From contig CAIIXF020000006.1 in assembly GCA_903813345.2 (NCBI GenBank), forward strand, positions 29,273,936-29,337,935: a stretch of 64,000 nt of DNA, given 5' to 3'. Each line of letters opens with the position of its first letter. Positions within the stretch are counted from its first letter, which is position 1. The notes under the pieces were generated by a model. It was not told the origin of the DNA, did no database searches, and saw only the letters and a list, made by a program, of their open reading frames with translations. Made by a program: the position numbers and the translations under genes. Source of the stretch: Owenia fusiformis. Its lineage: Eukaryota > Annelida > Polychaeta > Sabellida > Oweniidae. Shown one piece after another: positions 21,901-30,701 of the stretch.

Positions 21901-24900
21901 CGATTAAAATATGAAAAATGATAAAATAACGGACGAAATTACCCCTTCTTTCAGTTATACGCCCAGGGCTTATATACGAGAAATTCCGGTACTATTGTAG
22001 ATTGGGGAAGGCGAGGGGAGGGGATGATTGAATAGTTGAAATTACCTCTCTACAATGAAGTCAAAAAAATGACGAGATCTTTGTCTTGTCCACATCGTTC
22101 GTTCCTGTCCCATATTACCAAGGATGCCAAACAGCCCCAACAAAAACAAAAGTACCATCTTCATTTTACTGGATCTCTCTTGGATCTCTCCTAACGACCG
22201 AGCTTCTCTCTTTGCGCTCTTGTGCATTGTTTTCCATGCTTTCTTTAGCACATATTTGTTACGATTTAAGAAAAAAAGGAACATACAGTATCGGATCATT
22301 TTGAATCTCCAGAGATGGCGCTACGGTTGAAAGTGAATATCTAAATAGCAGATTTTGATGCAAATGCGATGGTTGATGGCAAATTTTTGTCTTAAATCAG
22401 TCTAAAAGCGCTTTAGAAAAATCAAGTGTAATCACGAAAAGTTGTCTTCAAGGCGCTTTTAAAATTCTGGTGTAATCAGGATTGCGGTTTTCTAGCCTAC
22501 GTTACCCAAAACGCCTTGAAAACGCCTTTAGCCATGAAATAGGTGTAATTCCACTAAATGATACGGACATAACTGCTAAGTATAGTGTACAGCAATAATG
22601 CGTTGTGAACCTATTCGAATTATGCAGTCGCATTCCACGGCTGTGCCATCGTTTTGATTCCCAACCGTGAAGGTGATAATTCTATTTCTACATGTTTTAG
22701 ATCAAACTGTTCCCTTAACTTAATACACCCAAATCTCCCAATGCTTCGTGTCATTCTACTTCCAATACATTAGACTTCGTGTGCTGTTACAGACAGATTT
22801 AGTGATGAAACGGTTCAATATGTTGTTTGTACTATTCTATCCCGTTGCAAATTGAATATAGTACAGTGAGGTCCACTGAAACTAATTTGTTTTCAGATTG
22901 GATCTGATTTGGTGGGAAAGAAATTAGACAACGGTTTGGAGGTTGAGACTAGAACTCACCCGTATATAGTGGAAAAGAAATTAGACAACGGTTTGGCAGT
23001 TGAGACTAGAACTCACCCGTATATGGTGGAAAAGAAATTAGACAACGGTTTGGCAGTTGAGACTAGATCTTACCCGTATATAGTGGAAAAGAAATTAGAC
23101 AACGGTTTGGAGGTTGAGACTAGAACTCACCCGTATATAGTGGAAAAGAAATTAGACAACGGTTTGGCAGTTGAGACTAGAACTCACCCGTATATGGTGG
23201 AAAAGAAATTAGACAACGGTTTGGCAGTTGAGACTAGATCTTACCCGTATATAGTGGAAAATAAATTAGACAACGGTTTGGAGGTTGAGACTAGAACTCA
23301 CCCGTATATGGTGGAAAAGAAATTAAACAACGGTTTGGAAGTTGAGACTAGAACTCACCCGTATCCGGTGGAAAAGAAATTAAACAACGGTTTGGAAGTT
23401 GAGACTAGAACTCACCCGTATCCGGTGGAAAAGAAATTAAACAACGGTTTGGAAGTTGAGACTAGAACTCACCCGTATATGGTGGAAAAGAAATTAGACA
23501 ACGGTTTGGCAGTTGAGACTAGATCTTACCCGTATATAGTGGAAAAGAAATTAGACAACGGTTTGGAGGTTGAGACTAGAACTCACCCGTATATGGTGGA
23601 AAAGAAATTAAACAACGGCTTGGAAGTTGAGACTAGAACTCACCCGTATCCGGTGGAAAAGAAATTAAACAACGGTTTGGAAGTTGAGACTAGAACTCAC
23701 CCGTATATGGTGGAAAAGAAATTAGACAACGGTTTGGCAGTTGAGACTAGATCTTACCCGTATATAGTGGAAAAGAAATTAGACAACGGTTTGGAGGTTG
23801 AGACTAGAACTCACCCGTATATGGTGGAAAAGAAATTAAACAACGGTTTGGAAGTTGAGACTAGAACTCACCCGTATATGGTGGAAAAGAAATTAAACAA
23901 CGGTTTGGAGGTTGAGACTAGAACTCACCCGTATATGGTGGAAAAGAAATTAGACAACGGTTTGGCAGTTGAGACTAGATCTTACCCGTATATAGTGGAA
24001 AAGAAATTAGACAACGGTTTGGCAGTTGAGACTAGAACTCACCCGTATATGGTGGAAAAGAAATTAAACAACGGTTTGGAGGTTGAGACTAGAACTCACC
24101 CGTATATGGTGGAAAAAAAATTAGACAACGGTTTGGCAGTTGAGACTAGATCTTACCCGTATATAGTGGAAAAGAAATTAGACAACGGTTTGGCAGTTGA
24201 GACTAGAACTCACCCGTATATGGTGGAAAAGAAATTAGACAACGGTTTGGCAGTTGAGACTAGATCTTACCCGTATATAGTGGAAAAGAAATTAGACAAC
24301 GGTTTGGCAGTTGAGACTAGAACTCACCCGTATATGGTGGAAAAGAAATTAGACAACGGTTTGGCAGTTGAGACTAGATCTTACCCGTATATAGTGGAAA
24401 AGAAATTAGACAACGGTTTGGCAGTTGAGACTAGAACTCACCCGTATATGGTGGAAAAGAAATTAGACAACGGTTTGGCAGTTGAGACCAGAACCCATCC
24501 AACTCCAATTTCAAGAAGTTTCAAAGGCGAGCAGCAGGCTGGCAGTCTCTTGGAGACGGAGGAAATGCAACACTTAGTCAGAGACGCGAAGTACGAGATC
24601 GAGCTTAATAAACTGATTGAAGAACTTCGTGATAGCGCCCAGCCAATAGAGGAGCATAAGAAGACGACGCTTGAAAAGAAGGTACATTGCCCACTTTCTA
24701 ATTCCTTTTCGTTCGCAGTAACATTTTTTGGCATTGTATTTACGAATAGACAAGATGCGAGTAGAAATAATCTTAATTTACGCCATCAAAAAGTGATGTC
24801 ATATTTAAAATCTACATGTAAAAGTACATCTAGAAATATGGTTTCGAAAATTGTTCATCAACTTTAAAAATTTAATTTTTTGGGGAAAATGTGAATTCTA

Positions 24901-25199
24901 GTTCGGGGAGAATCCCCATAGACCCTTTGTAATAAAATCACAAAAAGTGAAATATCTTTTCTTTTTTTGAACAGATAATATTTTCTTTTGCTGGTAACTA
25001 AGCCTACCTACTCGCATTCAAGTTATTGGCAATTTTATATTGTTTGAATAAAGGAGAGGGAACTTTTACAATGTCAAACATAAACTTTGCTTTTTCCAGC
25101 TTATGGATGATTAATCATATTATTCTTTTGTCTTTTTTCCAGGACAACCTTGAACAACGTATCCAGGAATTCCTTTTGGATCGTCTGGCACAATTCTAG
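15966..25199 (+). CDS. Secreted tandem-repeat protein, copy B (28 x 19-residue repeat); possibly incomplete
   Basis: This is a paralogue of the gene at 1,747-5,994. Exon 1 (15,966 to about 16,109) encodes a signal peptide nearly identical to copy A (LFMVVLIMGTCS), then LLAQLLERELSMEKK before a weak GT donor. The large exon 22,897-24,681 (TTTTCAG acceptor, GTACAT donor) encodes 595 residues: IGSD, 28 units of 19 residues, then a helical tail (EIELNKLIEELRDSAQPIEE) matching copy A exon 5. The last exon is 25,143-25,199, ending FLLDRLAQF. All three exons are phase 0, so splicing 1 to 5 to 6 keeps the frame (about 661 residues). Counterparts of copy A exons 2-4 are not visible in 16,990-22,890, which is full of mobile elements. 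The missing middle, the weak donor and the insertion near exon 1 leave open that the 5' part is dead. The open 28-unit frame argues that at least the 3' part was recently functional. Role unknown. Confidence 0.6.
16212..16762. mobile_element. MITE with ccatgggctttcaa termini inserted beside copy B exon 1
   Basis: The left end ccatgggctttcaattagaa and the right end, ending ttctagttgaaagctgaaagcccatgg-like with ccatgg at its tip, are inverted. It is flanked by TTGTA at 16,207 and 16,763, a 5-base target-site duplication. Just past it, 16,770-16,812 repeats part of exon 1 (LLKQRELSMEE), so the insertion split the original repeat region of exon 1. A related element is at 18,104-20,614. Confidence 0.85.
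16770..16812 (+). pseudogene. Detached exon 1 fragment of copy B
   Basis: It translates as RLLKQRELSMEE, matching the helical repeat of exon 1 in copy A (LLKQRELSKEE). It lies just downstream of the inserted MITE and is followed by sequence homologous to copy A intron 1 (16,840-16,940 versus 2,215-2,330). It has no own start. Confidence 0.65.
17160..17345. repeat. Partial copy of the element at 13,430
   Basis: Shares cgctcgccgcagaaattcac, gaattgatctgcggtcgac and gtgcgacaaat with the right part of 13,430-13,923, in the same order. The left terminus is missing. It abuts the inverted block that starts at about 17,370. Confidence 0.7.
17370..17935 (-). mobile_element. Inverted partner block with caaaacgccccg ends
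   Basis: Begins ccaaaacgccccgcaaaacc and ends cggggcgttttgg. Much of it is the reverse complement of 20,990-21,425, including a conserved short frame (separate entries). The two blocks face each other about 3 kb apart, with other elements nested between. Confidence 0.7.
17514..17732 (-). CDS. Short conserved frame in inverted block, copy 1 (72 residues)
   Basis: Unrecognised. The product contains RTGEISRIVVEISKDL, then SGDQNAAKT and CEGFNGTSLKKNG before a stop. The frame at 21,110-21,328 has the same length and stop position and differs mainly by conservative changes (E/D, I/L, R/K). That pattern suggests it was under protein-level selection, probably as part of a transposon protein or captured exon. 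It has no signal peptide or membrane segment. It may be one exon, since a possible AG acceptor precedes the ATG. Confidence 0.4.
   Translation of the reverse strand: MGDLAQNMGESDRRTGEISRIVVEISKDLQLLASGDQNAAKTRDFVNKSNVSTERYICEGFNGTSLKKNGVV
18459..19187 (-). mobile_element. Non-LTR retrotransposon 3' end (reverse-transcriptase C-terminal region)
   Basis: The 242-residue frame holds a block typical of the C terminus of animal LINE polyproteins: a basic LTKFRISNHKLKIETGRY stretch, then a Cys/His knuckle ICEVCN...EKHIMRSCKKY. The catalytic reverse-transcriptase and endonuclease domains are absent, so this is a 5'-truncated copy, as is usual for LINEs. The start codon is arbitrary. It sits inside the expanded ccatgggc element. 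The clade cannot be assigned by eye. Confidence 0.7.
19240..19352. repeat. Short inverted repeat ttatgtcactatgacgtgaa
   Basis: ttatgtcactatgacgtgaa at the left is matched by ttcacgtcatagtgacataa at the right, with about 70 bases between containing ctcccaatataggccgacc. It may be a tiny MITE or the end of a larger one. Confidence 0.7.
19380..19987. mobile_element. MITE with ggggtcattaacagaacttt termini
   Basis: The inverted ends are ggggtcattaacagaactt and aagttctgttaatgacccc, flanked by ATG on both sides (19,377 and 19,988). The interior has several cgtaaagttacgaa words in both orientations. It is non-coding and nested in the 18,104-20,614 element. Confidence 0.85.
20990..21425 (+). mobile_element. 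Inverted partner block of 17,370-17,935
   Basis: The reverse complement of much of the 17,370 block, ending gcggggcgttttgg then a second inverted tacgccccgg. It carries the second copy of the conserved short frame. Confidence 0.65.
21110..21328 (+). CDS. Short conserved frame in inverted block, copy 2 (72 residues)
   Basis: The product runs MGVLVQNKGENDKRTGDIS, then VEISEDLHRLTSGDQNAAKT and FNGTSLKKNGVL before TGA. It aligns without gaps to the - strand frame at 17,514-17,732. The frame stays open upstream to 20,993, but that part is not conserved, so I begin at the shared ATG. Function unknown. A possible AG precedes it (gatgcagag), so an internal exon is possible. Confidence 0.4.
   Translation: MGVLVQNKGENDKRTGDISRLLVEISEDLHRLTSGDQNAAKTSDSVHKRNVSSERYFCEGFNGTSLKKNGVL
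21511..22555. mobile_element. PIF/Harbinger-like element remnant with ggtggaattacacct ends
   Basis: The left end taggtggaattacaccta is inverted as taggtgtaattccacta at the right. Longer imperfect inverted homology continues inward (aaaagcgctttt; ggtgtaatca.gat.gcgg). The - strand frame inside (next entry) has a transposase-like start. A TAA target is plausible on both sides but not clean. Confidence 0.6.
22042..22299 (-). pseudogene. Possible Harbinger-type transposase N-terminal fragment
   Basis: An 85-residue frame with a basic stretch, a hydrophobic run (MVLLFLLGLFGILG) and then RTMWTRQRSRHFFDFIVER. The last part resembles the W-x-R-x-R-S segment found before the catalytic domain in PIF/Harbinger nucleases. 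That is a by-eye resemblance only. No DDE domain follows. The hydrophobic run could instead mean a small membrane protein exon. Confidence 0.3.
22912..24507 (+). repeat. Coding minisatellite, 28 units of 57 bp
   Basis: Each unit encodes V-E-K-K-L-(D/N)-N-G-L-(A/E)-V-E-T-R-(T-H/S-Y)-P-Y-(M/I/P). Nearly every difference falls at five residue positions, and synonymous change is rare (one ggc for ggt, one aaa for aag), so the array expanded or was homogenised very recently. The order shows higher-order structure: pairs of an A-V-E-T-R-T-H unit and an A-V-E-T-R-S-Y unit alternate toward the 3' end, while N-N-G-L-E units cluster in the middle. The frame is open throughout. Confidence 0.97.
24745..24975 (+). 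repeat. Dispersed repeat in copy B intron, inverted copy at 31,465
   Basis: Contains atgcgagtagaaataatctt, gatgtcatatttaaaatcta, ggggagaatccccatagacc and cacaaaaagtgaaatatctt. All recur in reverse complement and reverse order at about 31,465-31,695. No inverted termini are obvious, so the element class is unknown. Confidence 0.8.
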
Positions 25200-25598
25200 A
25201 AAATAGTTCTTTTTCTAGCATGCTGAAAGAAATTGAGCCCAGGGGAATTGAACCCGGGGGCTAGTTCTAAATAAGGACACTTCTAATATAATGACGTAGA
25301 TACATCTCCTAATTCGATTCAGTGATTATTACTTTATATAGTAATACTTTGTTAGTTTTTGTAACCCTGATGAGGTCAATGTATCTCTCATTTCACGAGA
25401 TGGTCCAGAGGGGTTTTCAGGGGGTTCGAGTTACCCCCCCCCCGCTCTCTCAAGTTATCTCGCCATTGTCTGCATAAGGGTTAAGTCATATATCTTTTTA
25501 TATACACCTTTGTATATATACACTGTTGCTCATTTACAATATCCATTAGCGAGAAAAAAGAATGCATGCAAATAGTGCAGAAAACGTGATAAGTGTAA
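25200..25598. other. 3' flank of copy B
   Basis: Non-coding. Shares two short blocks with the copy A flank (see 5,995-6,524). Includes a C-run at 25,434-25,443. Confidence 0.5.
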
Positions 25599-26353
25599 GG
25601 AGCATGGGGCAAAACGGTCCTGTTGGGTAAAATGGCCCATCGAAATATCTTTTGAACTATAAAAGATGGTTCTTCAAAAGTCACATTAATCAAATTTCGG
25701 AATTTCCGCCAACTAGCAGCGTCTCGTCTTACGTAAGAGGTAATTCTACTTTTCACTCTCTTTTTTCTCTAAAAATCCGAAAATAGAATATGGTTTTGAA
25801 TTATCATTTTACTTAGAGGATGTACAATATTATTCTTTATTTGTCAAAATTTCGAGCTTCAAATATTAAGGAACAAGGCGTCTATTTGCAATTCACATGA
25901 CTGTGGGGTAAAACGGCCCACAAAGGTTATACCATACAAAAAGATTAATGTACAAGAACAATATTAACGATTCTAACATTTAGTTTGTACCGTACACCTT
26001 CTGACACAAATCTAATGACTAGAATTATGGTAGGGGTTAAGAATACATTATCTGTCTAAGGTTTGAACGTCTGAGACAAGATGTGTGTGGACGAGTCCTG
26101 TAATTGATTAATCTTGGTTTTATAAACCATGTAACAGAGGGTGGGCCGTTTTGCCCCACCCACGGGCCATTTTGCCCCACTCTCAGCGTTATTTTTGACC
26201 ATTGATAAATCAGAAAACACTCGAAAAATGTAAAACTCAACCCATTGATAAAGTGGAACATCAAAGCGCGCGATGATTGACAGATAAATACAGATATACC
26301 CCGTACGGAACAACTTAAAATTTAATTTTGAGGACCGTTTTGCCCCATGTTCC
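25599..26353. mobile_element. MITE with ggagcatggggcaaaacggt termini
   Basis: The left end ggagcatggggcaaaacggt is inverted at the right as accgttttgccccatgttcc. The phrase tggggcaaaacgg or its complement recurs internally (near 25,910, 26,143 and 26,165), so the ends are repeated inside. Frames through it are not conserved. Confidence 0.85.
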
Positions 26354-26835
26354 GTTAATTAAATGAAAGAGTACGCTTATAACATGTTTTATATAACATA
26401 AACTACCAACACTTGTTCGTCTTCAATCAATCACTGTAGTATAAATAAACTAACTAACTAGTTAATTACTTTAGCGATTCTTCATTCGACTTTTTACTTC
26501 TCGGAAAAATTAAAGACTGATAATGGCATGTAGACTGTTTTATTTACATTTTATAATCCACTGGCATGTAGCGATCCTGATATCGATAAATTCTACACGC
26601 AATAAAACCAGATTCAACATTTATACTCAACTGAAAGAGCAGTCATGTATATCAAGTAATAGTTGGATTTACTTTCCTGTGGGTGCATTTGTAACACGAT
26701 TAGTTGCTGATAGTGTCGTTAGAACAACCGTTAAATGTCAAGATAAGAATCTGAATTTAAATTATCGGACTGATCACTTTCCTGACATTACAGTGTTCAT
26801 TCGCCTTTATTCTGACCTTGCACGTACATTTCGCT
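26354..26835. other. No supported gene
   Basis: A 104-residue + strand frame (26,523-26,837) has no domain I recognise and runs into a transposon end, so I do not call it. Otherwise AT-rich. Confidence 0.35.
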
Positions 26836-26873
26836 AAAGCGCCATCAAAGCGCCGTTGGTGTGAACCTAGCTT
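26836..26873 (-). mobile_element. Isolated end of the AAAGC-rich element
   Basis: aaagcgccatcaaagcgccg followed by ttggtgtgaacctagcttt is the reverse complement of the left end at 27,058. It is a lone right end, either of an element deleted on one side or of a composite starting further left. Confidence 0.7.
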
Positions 26874-27576
26874 TGGGCGGCCTTGCTCAATCAGTTTCTA
26901 TACGTCCGTTGCAGGCATTATGTGAAGTGAATAAAAGAAATTCAAATGATACACAGTTTATATATGTTTTTAGGTTGTAAGTACATGAAACTAGGACTTG
27001 AAACAGGTACATAATATATTCAACAAGATCGTCAAATATGCAAAAACATTGTTCGGTAAAGCTACGTTCACACCAACGGCGCTTTGATGGCGCTTTGAAG
27101 CGGCTTGTAAAGCGGCACCAAAGCGTAACAAAGCTTGATTAAAGCGTCGGGGTCGTAATAGGTCGTAGAAAAGCTCGGAGTAAAGCGGGATATTCGGCAA
27201 GAGCGCCAAACATTTTTAAAGCTACGCTCACAACAACGAAGAATGCCACACTTTAAATCGGCGAGCAAAGCGCCGTCATTTTTGTTTACTTTTCCCAAAA
27301 TATCACGATCTCCAAAGTAATGTTCCGCTCTGATAAGCTCTGATTTCCCGACTTGATACGGTTCCTCACGCTATGATCCCGCTTCGACCAAGCTTTGTTA
27401 CGCTTAAAATCACGCTTTGATAAGCTTTGATAAGCATTATTACCCTTTGATGCGATTATGGCGCTTTTAATCAGGCTCTGATACGATTGCCAAGCTCTGT
27501 TGTGCATTGTTACGCTCAGTTAAGCTCTGTCACACATTGGAAATCGCCGATTTCATGTCGCTTTTGATCCAATGGC

Positions 27577-27585
27577 TATATAAAG
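27577..27585 (+). promoter_or_regulatory. TATA box candidate in AAAGC element, copy 1
   Basis: TATATAAAG lies 44 bases before the ATG at 27,629. The second copy has gtataaag at the equivalent place near 28,335. Conservation of both box and spacing in the two internal copies supports a real element promoter. Confidence 0.55.
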
Positions 27586-27628
27586 ACTTAGATCCATAAA
27601 ACAATTGCATCTTTGACACGAGAACACG

Positions 27629-27763
27629 ATGGCAGAACAACAAGATCTAGAAATTCCAGATGGACCAGAACATGACCTATCTGAAGAAGACATGATGTTT
27701 GTCGCATGGCGTGAAAGAGCGGGAGAGAGCGTGGGGAAGCTTGTCAAGCGTAACAAAGCCTAA
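27629..27763 (+). CDS. Short frame MAEQQD..., copy 1 (44 residues), in AAAGC element
   Basis: Unrecognised acidic N terminus: MAEQQDLEIPDGPEH, then LSEEDMMFVAWRERAGE. It follows a TATA-like box. The second copy (28,389-28,481) keeps MAEQQD.E.PDG, LSEE and MMFVAW but stops earlier. It probably marks the 5' end of a transposon gene whose remainder is deleted, because the frame ends where the AAAGC-rich repeat resumes. Confidence 0.4.
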   Translation: MAEQQDLEIPDGPEHDLSEEDMMFVAWRERAGESVGKLVKRNKA

Positions 27764-28388
27764 CAAGGCGTTTCAATCCTTGATTAAAGCGTCTCAATTC
27801 GTTGGAAAGATTGAGAGTGCCTCATGAACGCGTAAAGCTACGTTCACACCAACGGCGCTTTGATGGCGCTTTAAAGCGGCTTGTAAAGCGGCACCAAAGC
27901 GTAACAAAGCTTGATTAAAGCGTCAGGGTCGTAATAGGTCGTAAAAAAGCTAGGAGTAAAGCGGGATATTCGGCAAGAGCGTCAAACATTTTTAAAGCTA
28001 CTTTCACACCAACGGCGAATGCCACGCTTTAAATCGGCGAGCAAAGCGCTGTCATTTATGTTTCCTTTTCCAAAAATATCACGATCTCCTAAGTAATGTT
28101 ACGCTCTAATAAGCTCTGATACGCTCTGATTTCCCGACTTGTTACGGTTCCTCACGCTATGATCCCGCTTCGACCAGGCTTTGTTACGCTTAAAATCACG
28201 CTTTGATAAGCTTTGGTAAGCATTATTACGCTTTGGTGTAATTATGACGCTTTAATCAGGCTCTGATACGATTGCCAAGCTATGTTGTGCATTTTCGAGA
28301 TCGCCTTTATCATGACGCTTTTGATCAAATGGCTGTATAAAGATGCAGTAGATCCATAAGACCATTGCATCTGTGACTCGAGAAGACG

Positions 28389-28481
28389 ATGGCAGAACAA
28401 CAAGATCCAGAATTTCCAGATGGACTAGATCATCTATCTGAAGAAGAAATGATGTTTGTCGCATGGCATGAAAGAGCGTAA
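28389..28481 (+). pseudogene. Short frame MAEQQD..., copy 2 (30 residues)
   Basis: A shorter duplicate of 27,629-27,763, with a two-residue deletion after the PDG motif and an early TAA after AWHERA. Same upstream context with a TATA-like box. Confidence 0.4.
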
Positions 28482-29021
28482 GAAAGCGTGAGGAAGCTTG
28501 TCAAGCGTAACAAAGCTTAACAAAGCGTTTCAATCCTTGATTAAAGCGTCTCAATTCGTTAAAAAGCTTGAGAGTCCTTCATGAAAGCGTAACAAAGAGT
28601 GTCAGATATTGATGAAAGCGACTGACCTGGTGTCAGATCTTCATGCTAGATCGTAGCTAATCTTGAGACATCCTAACGAAGCGTGTCAAGTGGTAACAGA
28701 CCGTGAAGAGACTGGGGTCTGCTTTGAACCAAGCTTTGTTAAGCTTTCCTACGCTTTGGGTCAGGGTCAAGCTTTGCTGAGCTTTGTAACGGTTTGTTAA
28801 GCTTTGATACGCTCTCGGCGCTTTAATCAATTCGTAACAGAGCGCCCAAAATTTTTAAACAGTTTAGAAATTTTTGGCGCTCTTGCCAAATATCCCGCTT
28901 TACTCCGAGCTTTTCTACGACCTATTACCCCGACGCTTTAATCAAGCTTTGTTACGCTTTGATGTCGCTTTACAAGTTGCTTTAAAGCGCCATCAAAGCG
29001 CCGTTGGTGTGAACATAGCTT

Positions 29022-29110
29022 AAGCTATGTTCACACCAACGGCGAATGCCACGCTTTAAATTGGCGAGCAAAGCGCCATCATTTTTGTCATTTTTGTTCA
29101 TACCAACGGC
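29022..29110 (+). mobile_element. Abutting partial AAAGC element
   Basis: Begins aagctatgttcacaccaacg and continues with ggcgaatgccacgctttaaa, as in 28,010-28,060, then decays after cataccaacggc. It is joined base to base to the right end of the larger element. Confidence 0.65.
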
Positions 29111-29277
29111 AGAACAAAGAAATTTTCGTTTTTGATCGCAATATTTGCGTGTAATATTTAACTTATTTCAACCGTCAAATTCTTCCATTTATTGGTACAT
29201 CCGGGCCACTCCCTGGTCAGTCAAACGGGGAATCCCCTTTTAAATCTAAATCAAAATGCTAAAATATCCAGGAATCT

Positions 29278-29912
29278 TGTTACGCGGTAAACACGATACA
29301 AAAATATGTCATATTCCGCAACGAATATGGCATATTCATTTGCGGTGTATGACAGATTCACCTGCGGTATATGGCATACAAATTAACCAATGAGAACGTG
29401 ATACGAAAGTACGCAGTTGTCAATTGCATCTATTGAACGAAATAGTAAAACGTTATTAATCATTGTAATGATTACTGAATCAACAGTACTGTGTATCGAA
29501 TATATTAACTAAGCAGAAGTATGGGTCACCAATCTCGCGTAATAAACTTACTCAATCAATCCAGGATTCATATATTAGTACTCGACGCACTAACTATAAT
29601 GGTAAGTAATTACAGCGTAGATTTACATTTAGAGTCGATTCTCGCAACCAATCAAATCAAGGCTTTCTGTATCACGTTTTCACCTGCGGTATATGTCATA
29701 TTCACCTGCGGTATATGGCATATTCCGCAAGAGAGTATGACATATTCCGCAGGTGAGTATCGGGTATTCACTGAAATCAATGTATCGCATATTCACTGCG
29801 GAATATCGCATACTCATCTGCGGAATATGCCATATACCGCAGGTGAGTATGGCATATTCACCCGTATCACAAATACCGCACAACCATGAATGTATGCCAT
29901 ATACCGCGTAAC
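29278..29912. mobile_element. MITE with ttgttacgcggta termini and repeated gcggtatatggcatattc
   Basis: The left end ttgttacgcggta and right end taccgcgtaacaa are exact inverted repeats. The word gcggtatatggcatattc and its complement occur about ten times inside, in both orientations. Translated frames over it are only this word repeated, so it is non-coding. Confidence 0.85.
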
Positions 29913-30283
29913 AAATCTATTGAAGTAGGTATCTTAAGTGTAAGGGGCGTAGATAATTCTCCCAAGTTGTAATCATACAGGCAAAAGAATGCGCCCGTTA
30001 GAGGACTATAGTCCTGGTACGGGATAAATGATGCTTTAGATGAATAGAAAATGATACAAACTTTATTTTGGGAGCAATGATCATTAGGCTGGTTCATTTT
30101 TCCGCGTGTCGATTTTCACAAGAAAATTGGAAGCAAATGACAATGAGTTATATGTTCACTTAAGAGAAATCTTAATTCACGAATGGGCATTTTTGATGAC
30201 TACAGCTAGCTGAATTGAGAAACAAGTTTGTATTTTTTGTCTTATATCATCACCTTTATGTTTAATTTTCCGTCAAAACTCGA
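29913..30283. other. No gene seen
   Basis: A short AT-rich spacer between two MITEs, without a supported frame. Confidence 0.4.
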
Positions 30284-30701
30284 CATAAGGCCATAAGAAG
30301 CAGATTCTTTGTTTCGCGTCCCCTTGCTTGCACGATTTTGAGTAAATCAGAAAAACACATCCAAATAGCAATCACAAGGGTCTGAAAGTACCATCTTGTT
30401 CAATCAGAATCAGACAAAATGGCGGATAATTTGATGTGCGTCAAAATTGACAGTGTTATTGATTACTTTGGCATATATTATGTATTTTCTAATGTTTAAA
30501 CCTTGAAAATAGCTATGTTTAAATATAAATAGATATGTATGTGTTTGTAATCACTACAAATTGGTATGTCATCACTTTTAATGCCCATAAAATGTATACA
30601 TTTCTCAGCAAACTGAGTTTGTGTTTGTTTTCCTTGTACCCTTGCATGATTTGGATTTTGCCAGGACGCAAAACAAAGAATCTACTTCTTATGGCCTAAT
30701 G
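30284..30701. mobile_element. MITE with cat(a/t)aggccataagaag termini
   Basis: The left end cataaggccataagaagc, followed by agattctttgtt, is inverted at the right as aacaaagaatctacttctt then atggcctaatg. The arms are about 36 bases with a few mismatches, around an AT-rich centre. Confidence 0.85.

Larger units (their letters stand above)
27058..29021 (+). mobile_element. AAAGC-rich element with long inverted ends and internal duplication
   Basis: The left end (27,058-27,220) starts aaagctacgttcacaccaac; the right end (about 28,860-29,021) is its inverted copy, ending ggtgtgaacatagctt, giving arms of about 160 bases. The interior is duplicated: 27,058-27,830 and 27,834-28,600 match closely, including a TATA-like promoter and a short frame. 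Another left end starts at 29,022, directly abutting. The whole region is strikingly rich in aaagc/gcttt. No complete transposase is present, so it looks like a composite of deleted copies. Confidence 0.75.

Noticed and set aside
24438-24734. - strand frame opposite the copy B repeat exon
   Set aside because: Shadow of the well-supported + strand coding exon.
26523-26837. 104-residue + strand frame
   Set aside because: No domain, no splice support, and it runs into a transposon end at 26,836.
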